A stretch of 52,261 bases of DNA from Prorocentrum cordatum (GCA_963575745.1 CAUYUJ010003862.1:12501-64761); one strand, 5' to 3'. Shown: positions 9,255-19,154, counted from the stretch's first letter. The notes: generated by a model not told the origin, from the letters alone. Program-made: numbers and translations.

Positions 9255-9472
9255 GAGGATGCGGAGGAGAAGGAGGAGGAGGAGGCGGAGGAGGAGCAGG
9301 AGGAGGCGGAGGAGGAGCAGGAGAAGAAGGCGAATGAACAAGAGGAGGACGAGCAGGAGGCAGAGGAGGAGGAGGAGGAAGAGGAGGAGGTCGAGAAGGA
9401 GAATGAACAGGAGGAGGATGAGCAGGAGGCAGAGGAGGAGGAGGAGGAGGAGGAGGAGGAGGAGGAGGAAGA
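9255..9472 (+). repeat. Interrupted (GAG)n with internal duplication
   Basis: GAG triplets interrupted by GCG, CAG and AAG. A ~66-bp unit encoding NEQEEDEQEAEEEEEE appears twice (about 9333 and 9402). An acidic Glu-rich coding region is possible because a 378-residue frame (8607-9743) spans it, but the frame is tract-dominated at both ends. Confidence 0.7.
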
Positions 9473-9561
9473 CCCGCAGCCTGGCCAGTCAGTGGTCCTC
9501 CCCGAGGGGACGCGCAGGTCGCCCTCTCCCGCGGCGGGATCGGGGGCTGCGAGGGGCGTGC

Positions 9562-9594
9562 GGGGGGGGGGCGGGGGGGGGGGGGGGGGGGGGG
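9562..9594 (+). repeat. Poly-G run
   Basis: Ten G, one C, then 22 consecutive G (9573-9594). Likely to form a G-quadruplex and to be length-unstable in assembly. Confidence 0.9.
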
Positions 9595-9748
9595 AAACCT
9601 GCAGCCTCGGCGAGGACGTGATCCCTCAGCGCGGGCGCTTCTTGCGCTCGCGGAGCCAGTACAGGAGGAACACTCGAACACAGTCAAAGAGTAGCACGGG
9701 GACGATGTTTGGATTCTTGCTGCTATTTTTTATTCGTGCTTAATGTTT

Positions 9749-9788
9749 CGTCCAACATCCGCCTGTCGGGGGGCATGCCCGATCTGAC
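9749..9788 (-). mobile_element. Solo end of TIR family A
   Basis: CCGCCTGTCGGGGGGCATGCCCGAT matches the right-hand end of family A. No partner end nearby. Confidence 0.6.
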
Positions 9789-9868
9789 AGTACGAGTCGG
9801 CGGCGCGGCACCACTGAGATCCGACGCTGCGAAACAGGTCAACATCGCGAAAGGTCGTCGTCAATTTC

Positions 9869-10093
9869 TTACAGTGGAGACCCATACCAAGGAGCACCCT
9901 GCTTGCCTCCAGGGTCCCCTTGGTTTCTGGGGCTTCGATTGTTCTGCGACGTCAGGTGTTGCGCTCCCGCGCCAGAGCATCGACGGACGTCCTGGGGTCT
10001 CAGGATTGGGTTTCGCGTGGAAGGCTGCTTCTGGAGCGGCCCCCACTCTGCGCCGACCTCGCGGCTGAGGAGGGGTCCGACCAGCCTCCACGG
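9869..10093 (+). repeat. Repeat H, longest copy
   Basis: Starts TTACAGTGGAGACCCATACC and ends GACCAGCCTCCACGG, a short inverted repeat. The left half matches 27088-27215; the right half (GGGTCTCAGGATTGGGTTTC) matches 36035-36102 and part of 38645-38690. Confidence 0.6.
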
Positions 10094-10161
10094 ATGACCC
10101 CCCCCCCCCCCCCCCCACCGAGAACGAAGCATTGCAGCACGGGGTCAAGATTGCCCGGCTG

Positions 10162-10347
10162 GTACTCCAGATTTCGTAATAAAGGGAGGGGGGTCTGATT
10201 TCGGGGGGGGTCTCTTCCAGGCTATCTTGGAGGGCCTGGGGGAGTCTGGGGACGATGTTTTGGAGGGTTCTCCCACGGGGGGGGGTCTGAAATGGTTTGT
10301 CTTGGAGGGTCCAGACCCCCTCCCTTTTATTACGAAATCTGGAGTAC
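10162..10347. mobile_element. TIR element U
   Basis: Left end GTACTCCAGATTTCGTAATA then AAGGGAGGGGGGTCTG. The right end is its inverse with two single-base G/A-run differences (about 36-bp TIRs). 186 bp, no ORF, no clear target-site duplication. Confidence 0.9.
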
Positions 10348-10899
10348 TTGTTGGCGGGAGTGGAGCTCCTGCAGGTTTGTCCAAAGCTGCAGTTTCGTGT
10401 TCTGGCCCGCGTCCCGCCGAGCCAGGACACTGATGCTGCCACTCCAGGGGTGTGCCAGGACCGGGCCCAGATGAGCTCTTGTTGGCGCGATAGGGTTTGT
10501 CTCGGGGGCCCCCGTGCGAAATCAAAACCGATTGGTGGAACGTGCTCGTGAAAGCCCCGTCCGTACCAGGAAGTGTTCGAGACCCTGGGTTACATAGTCA
10601 TTGCGTTTCCTTGCCCAGGCATGTTTCTCGTGGTCTTGCGCATGTCATGCCGGTTTCATAACAGTGGAGGTCAACACAAAGGCGTCCGCTCACGGTGACG
10701 GGCAAGAAGAACTTGAGCCGCATCCGCAAGTGTTCACATCTTGAAATAAGTTGGGGCAGTAGTTGATATTCTTCAATGTATCCCATTGCTAGAATCACAC
10801 GCCCTATTTGTTTCATGTGCTGGATTTCGCTTCTTTCTGCAGTTTTGGTGATTCTCTGAGGGGCATGAGGCTTCGATACCAGAACAGGAGGACGGTGAG
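10348..10899. other. No recognised feature
   Basis: Unique moderate-GC sequence. ACAGTGGAGGTC at about 10662 resembles the start of repeat H. No gene seen. Confidence 0.5.
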
Positions 10900-11045
10900 G
10901 AATTGGAGGAGGAGGAGGAGGAGGAGTAGGAGGAGGAGGTGGAGGAGAAGGAAAAGGGGGGGGACGGAGGAGAATGAGGAGGAGGAGGAGGAGTCGGAGG
11001 AGGAGGAGAACGAGAACGAGGACGAGGAGGAGGACGAAGAGGACG
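10900..11045. repeat. Interrupted (GGA)n tract
   Basis: GGA with GTA, TCG, AAC and GAC interruptions, continuous with the exon-like segment that follows. Confidence 0.9.
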
Positions 11046-11087
11046 CCGATGGGGTAGCAGCGACGCCCAGGAGCAGTACCGGCTCCA

Positions 11088-11210
11088 CCAGCTCCGCCTC
11101 CGCAACCGCGAGCTGCGCCTGCAGCTGGGCCTCCTGGGGCAGGACGGCCCCGACGTGGACGCGCAGGCGCCCAGGGCCGCCGCCGGCTTCGATCGCTGGC
11201 GGCCGTCCTC
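11088..11210 (+). CDS. Possible coiled-coil exon
   Basis: After a possible acceptor (CGCCCAG) about 11068-11074, this frame reads EQYRLHQLRLRNRELRLQLG then LLGQDGPDVDAQAP. It has Leu spacing like a coiled coil and mostly G/C third positions. The start is approximate and the flanks are GGA and GTC tracts. No family recognised; a chance frame is possible. Confidence 0.3.
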
Positions 11211-11214
11211 GGTC

Positions 11215-11335
11215 GCCGTCGTGGTCGTCGTGGTCGGCGATGTCGTCGTCGTGCTCGTCGTCGTCGTCGTCGTCGTCGCCATCGACGCCATCGACGCCGT
11301 AGTCGTCATCGTCGTCGTCGTCGCCGTCGCTGTGT
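11215..11335. repeat. (GTC)n tract
   Basis: GTC triplets with GTG, ATC and GCC interruptions. Confidence 0.9.
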
Positions 11336-11353
11336 TTCCGACGGTACTGTTGA

Positions 11354-11512
11354 GTCGGGCGTGTCCCTCTACAGGCGTAGTATCCAAGATCAGTCAAACA
11401 ATATTCTGGGGACGATGTTTCCGTTCATGTTTGGCAAGTTTAAGCTTGTTGTTCAGACATGCTTCTTAAACAGCATCCTCCAAACTCTCCGCCTGTAGGA
11501 GGACATGCCCGC
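11354..11512. mobile_element. TIR element family A, copy 11354
   Basis: Starts GTCGGGCGTGTCCCTCTACA and ends CGCCTGTAGGAGGACATGCC then CG. The interior shares CAATATTCTGGGGACGATG with other copies. Preceded by TTGA. No ORF. Confidence 0.75.
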
Positions 11513-11609
11513 CCTACGGTACGATTCGAAGGCTGACGCCGCACCGCCGACCCCTCGGCCCTGGTCCGGCGAGGCCGTCGCATGCGGGTCGCGCCCCCGA
11601 GGCCCAACG

Positions 11610-11814
11610 CGAGGAGGAGGAGGAGGAGGAGGAGGAAGAAGAGGAAGAAGAGGAATAATAATAATAGTGATGATAATACCACTACTAAAAATAATAATAT
11701 TGAAAATATTAATAATTATTATTATACTACTAATACTAATAATCATAATATTATTATTAATGATAATAATAATTATTATTATACTTATAATTATTATCAT
11801 TCTTATAAGAAGAA

Positions 11815-11845
<31 letters not shown>

Positions 11846-11912
11846 AAGAAGAGGAGGAGGAGGAGGAGGAGGAGGGAGGAGCAGGAGGAGGAGGAGGAGG
11901 GGAACACCGGGA
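11610..11912. repeat. Compound GGA-AAT-AAG-GGA trinucleotide tract
   Basis: GGA (to ~11650) changes to AT-only ATA/AAT triplets (11652-11805), then AAG (11805-11850), then GGA again (11850-11905). The ATA/AAT section is the most AT-rich stretch in the window. Confidence 0.95.
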
Positions 11913-12193
11913 GCTCCTGGGGACCGGCACGGGCTCGGGTCGCCGCCCTTGGCCGCCCTCGAGGGGCCCTTCTCGTGCCGTGCGCGCGGGCGGCGGGGGG
12001 GCAGACGCAGCCCCCCGCGGGGGGAGCTCCAGAGATCCAGGCGCTGCACTTGTGCTCCAACGCCGGGCGCGGGCGCCCGGCCTCGGGCCCTGTGGTATTG
12101 CAGGATATCTGTGGTATTGGCGAGGCCTCGCGCGCGGGCCTGGCACGGTCCGCTCCGTCCGCGCGCAGGGCCCTTTTCGGCCTGCTGGAGCAG

Positions 12194-12305
12194 GGAGGAG
12201 GAGGGGGAAAGAGGAGTAAGAGGAGGAGGAGGAGGAGGAGGAGGAGGAGGAGGAGGAGGAGGAGGAGGAGGAGGAGGAGGAGGGGAGGAGGGGGAGGAGG
12301 AGGAG
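12194..12305. repeat. (GGA)n tract
   Basis: Near-perfect GGA for about 100 bp. Confidence 0.97.
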
Positions 12306-12373
12306 CAGGGGCGGCGTGCGTCCAGCGCGGCGTGGCGGGAGCGGGTGGGGCTTCGTCGTCGTCGTCGCGGTGT

Positions 12374-12568
12374 TCGGGCCGGGCGAAAGGGGGGGATTGG
12401 GAAAGGGGGGGGAACGAAATGTGCTGCAGGCAGCTGGTTTCGGCCTCTCCGAGGGGCCCATTCCTCGATACATGGCCGCCTCCGGCGCCGGGAGGCGCGG
12501 GGAAAATCAGCTACGTGAGCTGATTCTCAAACCCCCCCTTTGCTATCCCCCCCTTTCGCCCGACCCGA
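12374..12568. mobile_element. TIR element family T, copy 2 (TSD GGTGT)
   Basis: Left end TCGGGCCGGGCGAAAGGGGG, right end its near-inverse (CCCCCTTTCGCCCGACCCGA), TIRs about 37 bp. GGTGT is duplicated exactly at 12369-12373 and 12569-12573. 195 bp. The interior matches copy 1 at 1643-1843 and contains CAGCTACGTGAGCTG. Non-autonomous. Confidence 0.9.
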
Positions 12569-12601
12569 GGTGTGCGCGTGGGACAGCTCTGCATCCTGCA
12601 C

Positions 12602-12803
12602 GAGCGAAGCGGGTACGGAGAGAACGGGTACGGTGCCCAACAGCAGTTCCTGTTCGTTTTGAGCAGAACTCGCTGCCCGCGCGCGCCGCCGCGGCCCGTG
12701 TCCGTCTGAGACAGAAGGCCGCCTGCCCAACAGCGGCCGCTGTCGGTTTGGGACCACATTTGTTGTTGGGCATTGTACCCATTTTTTCCGTACCCATTTC
12801 GGG
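12602..12803. mobile_element. TIR-like element family D, copy 2
   Basis: Left arm CGGGTACGGAGAGAACGGGT then ACGGTGCCCAACAGCA. Right arm is its inverse through TTGTTGGGCATTGTACCCAT and CCGTACCCATTTCGGG (about 36-bp TIRs). Shares its interior with 5985-6182. Confidence 0.8.
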
Positions 12804-12854
12804 CGTCCAAACAGGGTCGGAGGCGACGACAGCGGCGAAAAGCCCCGGGGAAAG

Positions 12855-13026
12855 CCATATTCACCAGCCTGGAACATATCCCTATCCCTATGATTGGCAT
12901 CGCCTCATCTCGATGCCGATCTTAGGGATTCCCTCCGTTTCCGAGGGCGCATCCCTAAGACTGTCGTCGACTTTTTGGCTAGCTAATCTTTGGGATAGGG
13001 GTACGTTCGAGGCTGGTTACATATGT
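12855..13026. mobile_element. TIR element Z
   Basis: Left CATATTCACCAGCCTGGAAC then ATATCCCTATCCCTATGATTGGC; right end carries the inverse (GCTAATCTTTGGGATAGGGG, TACGTTCGAGGCTGGTTACA), TIRs about 45 bp with several mismatches. The interior forms a second hairpin (CTTAGGGAT / ATCCCTAAG). Confidence 0.8.
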
Positions 13027-13142
13027 GTATTCAGGTGCCCCGATGATCGGTGTCTTCGAAAAGGCTCCCGGGCAAATGCGAGTAATGCCCGCCCTTGGGC
13101 TCTTCGCCCCTGTCGTCGCCGCCGACAGGACCATCACTCGGA

Positions 13143-13305
13143 CGGGGCTAGGACGAGGAGGAATCCGTTCCAGAGCGTTTGGAACGCTCTTAGAGCGTTC
13201 CAGAACGCTCTAAGAAGGCCGCGGCGCCCGATACATCGTCCAGAACCGCTGGACCTCAGGGATTCCCGATGTCTCCAAGTCCGATTCTGTCTTCGTCCTG
13301 GCTTC
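13143..13305. mobile_element. TIR-like element family F, copy 1
   Basis: Left GGCTAGGACGAGGAGGAATC, right CTTCGTCCTGGCTTC. The interior has tandem AGAGCGTTCCAGAACGCTCT palindromes and AGAAGGCCGCGGCG. Matches 39396-39570. Confidence 0.65.
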
Positions 13306-13831
13306 ACAGATCGATCCAGATCGGAAGGTGACGCGGAAGATGGGGTCTAGGGTTCCAGTCGTGATCTGCGCCAGACGATGTGATTTGTCCAATCCCAGCG
13401 TTCTGTCTCGATTTCGGCCTCCGGGAGCTGACGTCGGGCCCCGAGAGCATCAAAACCAGAGCCGGCACGACAGGTTCGTGCGGTGGTTTTCGGACCAAAT
13501 TTCAGGAGCGAAAGAAGGACGTACACGTACATGAATCCACGCTGGGTTCGAGAGAACGCACAGCGCAAATGTTCGTACAGCGCGGCCAGTCTCGCGGATC
13601 GAGGGGCCGTGTTCATGTACATAGCTGGGCGCGTACGTCCTTTGTGGGCTCCCCAAAACTCCGGGCCCACGGCGGCCGTTCGGGGCGATTGCGGGCACCC
13701 CCAGAAGCGCCTTCGGCGGGGCGCGACCTCCAAAACGGCATCCCGAGGCCGCGGAGCCGCCGAGAGCGGACCAGAAGACGCCCGCAATCTTCCAACATCG
13801 AGCCCGAAACGTTGCCCAGCGGACCCAGAAA
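13306..13831. other. No recognised feature
   Basis: Unique sequence without credible exon, RNA gene or repeat partner in the window. Confidence 0.5.
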
Positions 13832-13920
13832 CATCCTCCTCCTCCCCCTCCTTTCCTCCTCCTCCTTTCCCTCCTCCTCCTCTCCTCCTCCTCCTCCTCC
13901 TCCTCCTCCTCCTCCTCGTC
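13832..13920. repeat. (CTC/TCC)n tract
   Basis: CTC tract immediately 5' of the LINE-like retrotransposon. Confidence 0.95.
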
Positions 13921-13927
13921 GTCAGAC

Positions 13928-14848
13928 ATGTTGGCTCAAGATGCCCCGTGGGAGGACATACCGCTAGTCCGCGGCCAGTTCCAACCAGTTCTTGCTAGGG
14001 CTTGATTCGCCTCAGGTCCCTGGGTGCCCCCTGCCGCCCGCTGGTGAGCACGCGCGCGACGTGGCTTGCGGCTCTGCGGCTGGCCTCGGTGTACCTCCTC
14101 GGTGCAGGCGAAGGACCATGGCGCCTGGCGGCCGCGCCGAGGCCACGCCGAGGCCACAGCCGACTGGCACTGCAAGTTCTGCAAATATGATCGCGGGCCC
14201 AAGGTCGGGATGCCCGTGGTCACACTCGGGACGAAAAAGATGTACCACGTTTGCGGGGTGGACTGGTCGGAGGCCTTCCTTGGTCGAGCTCGGGGTGACG
14301 AAGGCGTCGCACGCCGTCGCCCGCAGAGCGGACCAGGGTCCGCAGGCGCGCCCAGCTACTTGCAGGTGGCCCAGGGACCGATGCAGAAGGAGTTGGCTAA
14401 GCTGCGGGAGGAGGTTACGGTGCTGCAGGCCGCGAGCAAGGCCAAGGGTCCACTGCCTGAGCTGGCGAAAGCCACCTGGGAGGGGGCCGCGGAGGATGCT
14501 GACGAGGTGCAGAAGAAGGACCTGGCTCAGCTGGACGACGAGCTGCGTCGCCTCCGCGGCATCACGTCGCCGTCGGAGCTGGTCAAGGACACGACTAGGC
14601 AAGCTGGAGGAGCAACGGCACAAGCTGGTGGAGGAGGCCCGCTCGAAGAAGCCCGCCCTCACCCAGTTGCTGGCGCTGCAGAAGACTACTACGTCACCGC
14701 GCGGAAGTCGAGACGCGTCAGGAGCCAGCTCCCTGTGGAGGTGGTCCAATGGTTCGATGGAGGACTGGCGCAGATGGGCCATGGCCAGCGGGACATGCAG
14801 GTCCAGTGGGTCGCAGACGATGCCCAGCGACTCACCAAGGGCGAATAA
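13928..14848 (+). pseudogene. LINE N-terminal segment: Cys motif and coiled coil
   Basis: ATG at 13928 starts MLAQDAPWEDIPLVRGQFQP and stops at TGA 14003-14005. The same frame resumes and reads ATADWHCKFCKYDRGPKVGM then VHVCGVDW-like sequence (a W-x-C-x2-C ... C motif, possible zinc knuckle), followed by a predicted coiled coil (KELAKLREEVTVLQAASKAK and KKDLAQLDDELRRLRG). It ends at TAA 14846-14848. Probably an RNA-binding or multimerisation region of the element protein. Confidence 0.65.
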
Positions 14849-14869
14849 CAACAAGGAGCGCGAGAAGGA

Positions 14870-15940
14870 GTGGCGAAGTTGGGCTGCCAAGGGCCTGTTC
14901 GCGCGGCGCACGCTTTCACCGGGTTGCCTGCTGCGGCCGAGGTGAGGAGGGCCACCGCGCGGGGCAGCTCGCACCAGATGGCGAACCGCGAGCTCCAGGG
15001 GTGGACCGATGTTTGGACGTGCCACGGCGAGCCTGCCTTGGCGAAGCCCCCTAACTTCGACTGCTGGGACGAGCTGCCGAGGATGAGGGTCGACCACCTC
15101 CGCAAGGCCGTGCTCCGCTTCAAGGAGAAGACCGCCGTCGGCCAAGGGGGCATTGCCCCGCGGGCCCTGTGGCAGCTCAGCGACATGGGCATGTTTGTGC
15201 TGTCCGCGCTCTTCAGCCAGTGCGAGCACCTTGGGGGGCTGTCGACGAGCAGGTTGTTCACGGTGCTGGTGCGACTTCCCATGGGGAGCGGGGGCTGGAG
15301 GTCGTCGATTTCCTAGGTAAACTAATTTCTGCGGCTATGGACCAAGGCGAGATCAACAGTCTCAAGAGAGTGGATGGCCAGCGCGAATGTGCCCAACCTA
15401 TGGGCCACGGGTGGCGCGAGCAGGACGTCGCCGGGAGCGGCCTTCCGCCGCGACCTGACGGCGGAGATCGCGCGTCTCAGTGAGAACCGCAGCGTCGCCG
15501 TTCTCCTCGACGCATAGAAGGCGCTCGACAGCCCCAGCGGGAGACAGGTGATGCAGGAGGCCTAGTGCATGGGCTACCCTCAACGCCTCATGTGGACGAC
15601 CCTCAAGTACCACCACCTGCCGAGACGCTTGAAGGCGTGTGGCTCGCATTCGAGGGCCTTCGCAGCGCGCCGGGGCATCCTCGCGGGCTGCTCTCACTCG
15701 ATGGCGGCGCTGATGGTGGCGACGGCCGGAGCGCTCGAGCGGCTCGCCAGGTTCGACGTCGTGCCGAGGGCGCTGGCCGACGACGCCTCCGCGGCGTGGG
15801 TTGGCCAGGACTTTCAGGGGGCGCGGGTGCTCTGGGAGGCCGTCGAGCGCTACGGGCACGACGTCGAGGAGTGGGCCTGGCGCTGCAAGTGCTCATGCCG
15901 AGGTGCGCGGCGTTGTCGTGGCAGGGGGGATGCGGCTGAG
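14870..15940 (+). pseudogene. LINE reverse transcriptase, broken
   Basis: Same frame as the N-terminal segment. Visible: DHLRKAVLRFKEKTAVGQGG (fingers), VRLPMGSGGWR; then, after TAG 15314, FLRLWTKARSTVSREW. Motif A reads VAVLLDA-stop-KALD, with Asp at 15509-15511 and TAG at 15515-15517. Then GYPQRL, RRGILAGCSHS, and the catalytic box ALADDASAAWVG with the Asp pair at 15779-15784. Both catalytic regions are recognisable. At least three in-frame stops interrupt it. Confidence 0.75.
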
Positions 15941-15956
15941 CCCTTTCTGCCAAGCG

Positions 15957-16740
15957 GGTCAAGATCGGGGCCTGCCGACGTGCGCGGTATCCAGGCCAAG
16001 AGTTCAAAGCAATCAGAGCGAGGAGGACCGTCGCCAGGGCCAGGCTCTGGAAGCCTCGTCCACGTACTCGACGCGCGATGAAGCTGAGGCGCGCTGCGGG
16101 GGCCAGAGCGGCGCGCCTGCGGCAGACGGGCTCCCTGCCGGCCGCGGCCCACGGCGCTGCCGCGGGCGGAGTGGCCCCGCCCGGGCCGGCAGCGACGCGC
16201 ACAGAGGCCGCGCGGCTGGCGTGGGCCAAAGGGCGTGGAGGCAGTGTCGCGCTCTACTTGGCCAGCCAGAAGAACCCGTTCTACGGTCGACCTTCGCGGC
16301 GACGGTCGAGCCGCTCATGTGCTACTCGAGGCTGATCTGGCAGTGGGATATTGGGCCACGCGCGATGGACCGCGCCTGGCGCGCGCTGCTGGGCAGCGCC
16401 ATTATCCGGGGAGGACGAGCTCACGTGGGCGTCTGCCGAGGGCCCGCTGAAGGTAGTCATCCTTTCGCTCAGGCGGATTTGCCGGGTCGTGCATTTGTCG
16501 CTCACGATCGAGCCAGATGAGGGGCGTGCCACTGATTTCGCAACTGGCCACACCACCTTGAATTGTTGTAGATGTCCTTCGCCGGGGGATGCAGCGTTGC
16601 CAGGTGCGCCAGACTGCCGAGCACCATTCTGCTGCGCCGCCGAGCCGCCCGCTCTGGCCGAGAGGCCCGCGCGCATGCGCGGGGGGCGGACGGCGACGGC
16701 GACGAGGGCGGGGCGGGCGGGGGCGCTGCGCGGCCTGTAG
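15957..16740 (+). pseudogene. LINE RT-RNase H connector, frameshifted
   Basis: Arg/Ala-rich region in frame 1 (RARYPGQEFKAIRARRTVAR), then frame 3 (FAATVEPLMCYSRLIWQWDI), then frame 1 again (GPLKVVILSLRRICRVVHLS). The order and Trp/Arg content fit the thumb/connector of dinoflagellate LINE-type proteins, but it lacks diagnostic motifs. Confidence 0.5.
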
Positions 16741-16758
16741 TCAGGTTCTCCTCGGCCC

Positions 16759-16959
16759 ATGGCTAAGCTTTTTATGAGTGGGCTGTGCGATGATCAGAGG
16801 TGCAGGGCCTGTCTTATTCACGAGACCGAGACATTGGGTCACGCGTTTGTCGAGTGTCCTGCGTTTACCCGGCGCTTGCTGGAGGGCGGGGAGGACTTGC
16901 CTCGATCCGGAGCTGGCCGCCGCTCGCGACGCAATGTTGGAGCGCGGGCCGATCGGTGA
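16759..16959 (+). pseudogene. LINE Cys-His knuckle
   Basis: MAKLFMSGLCDDQRCRACLI then HETETLGHAFVECPAF: a C-x4-C-x2-C ... H-x4-C arrangement typical of the Cys-His knuckle found 3' of reverse transcriptase in LINEs. Confidence 0.6.
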
Positions 16960-17089
16960 GGGTCGGCAGGACCTGGATTCGCATGCGATTGCACTTTGGA
17001 TTCCTCGGTGGCCCAACATTGATGTGCCGCGGCCGCCGAGTGGCCGGCCTCGTTGTTTCTGCGGTGACTGGCATTCGCCCAAAGCAGAC

Positions 17090-17956
17090 TGGAGAGACTG
17101 CGCGTCCTCTGATGGCTCTTGGTACCAGAACGACGTTCCAGAGCTGCGGCGCTGTGGCTGGTCAGCAGTCATGCCCAATGCCAAATGGTGCCCCCGTGCG
17201 CGCGGTGCACGGTGGGCTCGCAGGCCGGCGGCAGACTCCGGGGCGAACCGAGAGCATAGCTGGTCTGAAGGCGTTGCAATCTATGCCGTCAGTCAGGCTG
17301 CTGGTCAGTGATTTGCTCGGTCTTGTCCAAGAAGGAGAGCTCTGGCGCGAGGGTGCCGCGTGCCCAGGGGCATGGGGGCAGCTTGCGAGATTGAAGCGTG
17401 AGCCTCCTAGTTTTGCTTGGGCCCCTGCCCACATGGCAGAAGATGGCGTTCTTTTCGCAGCTCCCGAGGACCGTCCGCCCCCTCCCCCCTTCGGTTCGCG
17501 GGGAGCTCGCGGGCAGATTTGTTTGCCAAGCTGGGGGCCGGGGGCCCCGTTGATCGAGGCCCCCGAACTGCATGCGAGATCATACAAAGAGAGTCCCTCG
17601 GCGGCCGCCCAGTAGGCCACGCATGTAGGTTGGGCGGTCCAGCGAAGCTGCCAGCTCGAACTCTGGGCCGAAGCCGCGGTGCTCGCGGATGGCGCTCGGA
17701 AGCAGACGCCTGCAGGAATAAACATATCCTTGCTTCTCCACGAGCATGACTCCGCGGAGGTCGTGGGGCGTCTCTACTGCAAGAAATGCAGGCGGTCCGC
17801 CAGAACACCCGAGGCTCGTTGACAGTTGGCGGGTGGCACCGATCGAAGATGCCGCCCGTCTGCCTTTCACGCCTTGCAGGCCAAGATCCTGGAGGCTGCC
17901 ACCGTCAACCGCCTGCTTGGGGCGTCGGTGGGGTCTGCGGGCGCTGGGCTGTCTGG
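17090..17956 (+). pseudogene. LINE RNase H and C-terminal tail, frameshifted
   Basis: First catalytic region SSDGSWYQNDVPELRRCGWS (Asp at 17111-17113). After a frame change, SFAWAPAHMAEDGVLF. After another, SSRADLFAKLGAGGP (Asp about 17516). This order fits an RNase H domain. The tail contains a Cys pair (LYCKKCRRS region, about 17770-17795) and LEAATVNRLLGASVGSAGAG. Confidence 0.65.
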
Positions 17957-18024
17957 GGAGGAGGAGGAGGAGGAGGAGGAGGAGGAGGAGGAGGAGGAGG
18001 AGGAGGAGGAGGAGGAGGAGGAGG
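17957..18024. repeat. (GGA)n tract
   Basis: Perfect GGA immediately after the last LINE sequence. Confidence 0.97.
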
Positions 18025-18229
18025 CCTGCCCGTGAGTGCGAGGCTGGGCCCCCCCACAGAGGCGAGGCATCGGGCCTTGGGGGGGGGCCGAAGCGGGGCC
18101 GCCGCGGCGGGCCCTGGGGGACACGTCGTCGTTGCCACGGGCACGGTCGTCTGGCTTCGGCGGCGCGGGGCCTACGGGTCCGTCAGGGTGGGGAGGGCGT
18201 TTCGGGCCCCCTGCTTTGATTCCCAAGAC

Positions 18230-18414
18230 TCGACTATACGTAAGAGTGACCTTTCGCCGGAGTGACCTTTGGTGCGGGCCCAATGGGGCCCCCCGATCTC
18301 CGAACGCGAGGCGGCAGTGGCGTCTTGCGCGTTTGTGTTTGGCTCCCCCGCGGCCCCCAAAAAGCCGCGCGCCAAAGGTCACTCTTACCCAGGGTCACTT
18401 TTGCGTGTAGCCGA
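18230..18414. mobile_element. TIR element family G, copy 1 (TSD AAGAC)
   Basis: Left end TCGACTATACGTAAGAGTGA then CC; right end, inverted, TCGGCTACACGCAAAAGTGA then CC. A second GAGTGACCTTT sits inside each arm. AAGAC is duplicated at 18225-18229 and 18415-18419. 185 bp. Matches 52053-52235. Confidence 0.9.
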
Positions 18415-18834
18415 AAGACATGGCCCCCAGCAGGCGGCGTGTCCTTCACCGCCTGCTGGGGGGCAGGCGCCCGAAGTCTGGCAGGGCCCTGGAAAGGGGT
18501 TGGCTGACTTGGCTGAATTCTTCCTTCTGGTGTAGAGCTGTGTCTGTGAGCAGGCGCTGCCTCTTTAGCTCGTTCCTCGTTCCCCTTCCTCCTAATCGTT
18601 CAGGGGTCACACATCGATCCATGGCCCTCGTCTGACCAGAATTTCGTGGCGGACCCAGCCGTGGCCAAGAGGGCTCTCCAAAACGATCAAGAACCTCCGC
18701 GCGCGAACTTCAAACCTGGCTGTGGCCATCGTTGTCGGCGGCTCGCCGTCGTCGGCCGGTCGCCCCAAGACGACGCGTCTGAGCCACAGGCCGCCTCTGG
18801 CGGAGGCGTCGGAGGCGCCTCCTCCGCGGAGGCG
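18415..18834. other. No recognised feature
   Basis: Unique sequence; no exon or repeat partner seen. Confidence 0.5.
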
Positions 18835-19040
18835 CGCCTCCGTCGGAGGCACACCTCCGTCGCCGTCGTCGTCGGCGTCGCCTTCCTTGTCGCCGTCACC
18901 GTCCTCGTCCTTGTCCTCGTCCTCGTCCTCGCCCTCCTCGTCCTCCTCGTCCTCCTCGTCCTTGTCGTCGTCCTTGTCGTCGTCGTCGTCGTCGTCCTTG
19001 TCGTCGTCGTCGTCGTCGTCGTTGCCGCCGCCGCCGTCGA
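18835..19040. repeat. Degenerate (GTC/CTC)n tract
   Basis: GTC, CTC and CTT triplets. Confidence 0.9.
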
Positions 19041-19154
19041 TGGTGGTGGACGTTGTGCGCGCGGGGCGGTCGGCCGCCCCCTTGCAGGCAGGGGAGCGGG
19101 CGGGCGCCCTCGGCGCGGCGGCGGCGGAGAACAACCGGCTGCGCGCGGAGGCGA

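Larger units (their letters stand above)
13928..17956 (+). mobile_element. Decayed non-LTR (LINE-like) retrotransposon
   Basis: A single element can be read in order on the + strand: N-terminal ORF segment, Cys-rich motif and coiled coil, reverse transcriptase, a long connector, a CCHC-like knuckle, RNase H and a Cys-containing tail. No LTRs or split repeats flank it, no endonuclease domain is visible, and it ends beside a GGA tract (17957-18024) that could be a LINE-type 3' microsatellite tail. Assignment rests on resemblance to reverse-transcriptase proteins abundant in dinoflagellate genomes (from memory, no search run). Several in-frame stops and at least four frame changes make it non-functional. 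Confidence 0.8.

Noticed and set aside
13921-13940. Second spliced-leader relic (ACATGTTGGCTCAAG)
   Set aside because: Only the last ~14 bases fit, and the sequence is explained as the start of the LINE ORF (MLAQD). The TTGGCTCAA at about 31740 is likewise coding in the PAT-like element.
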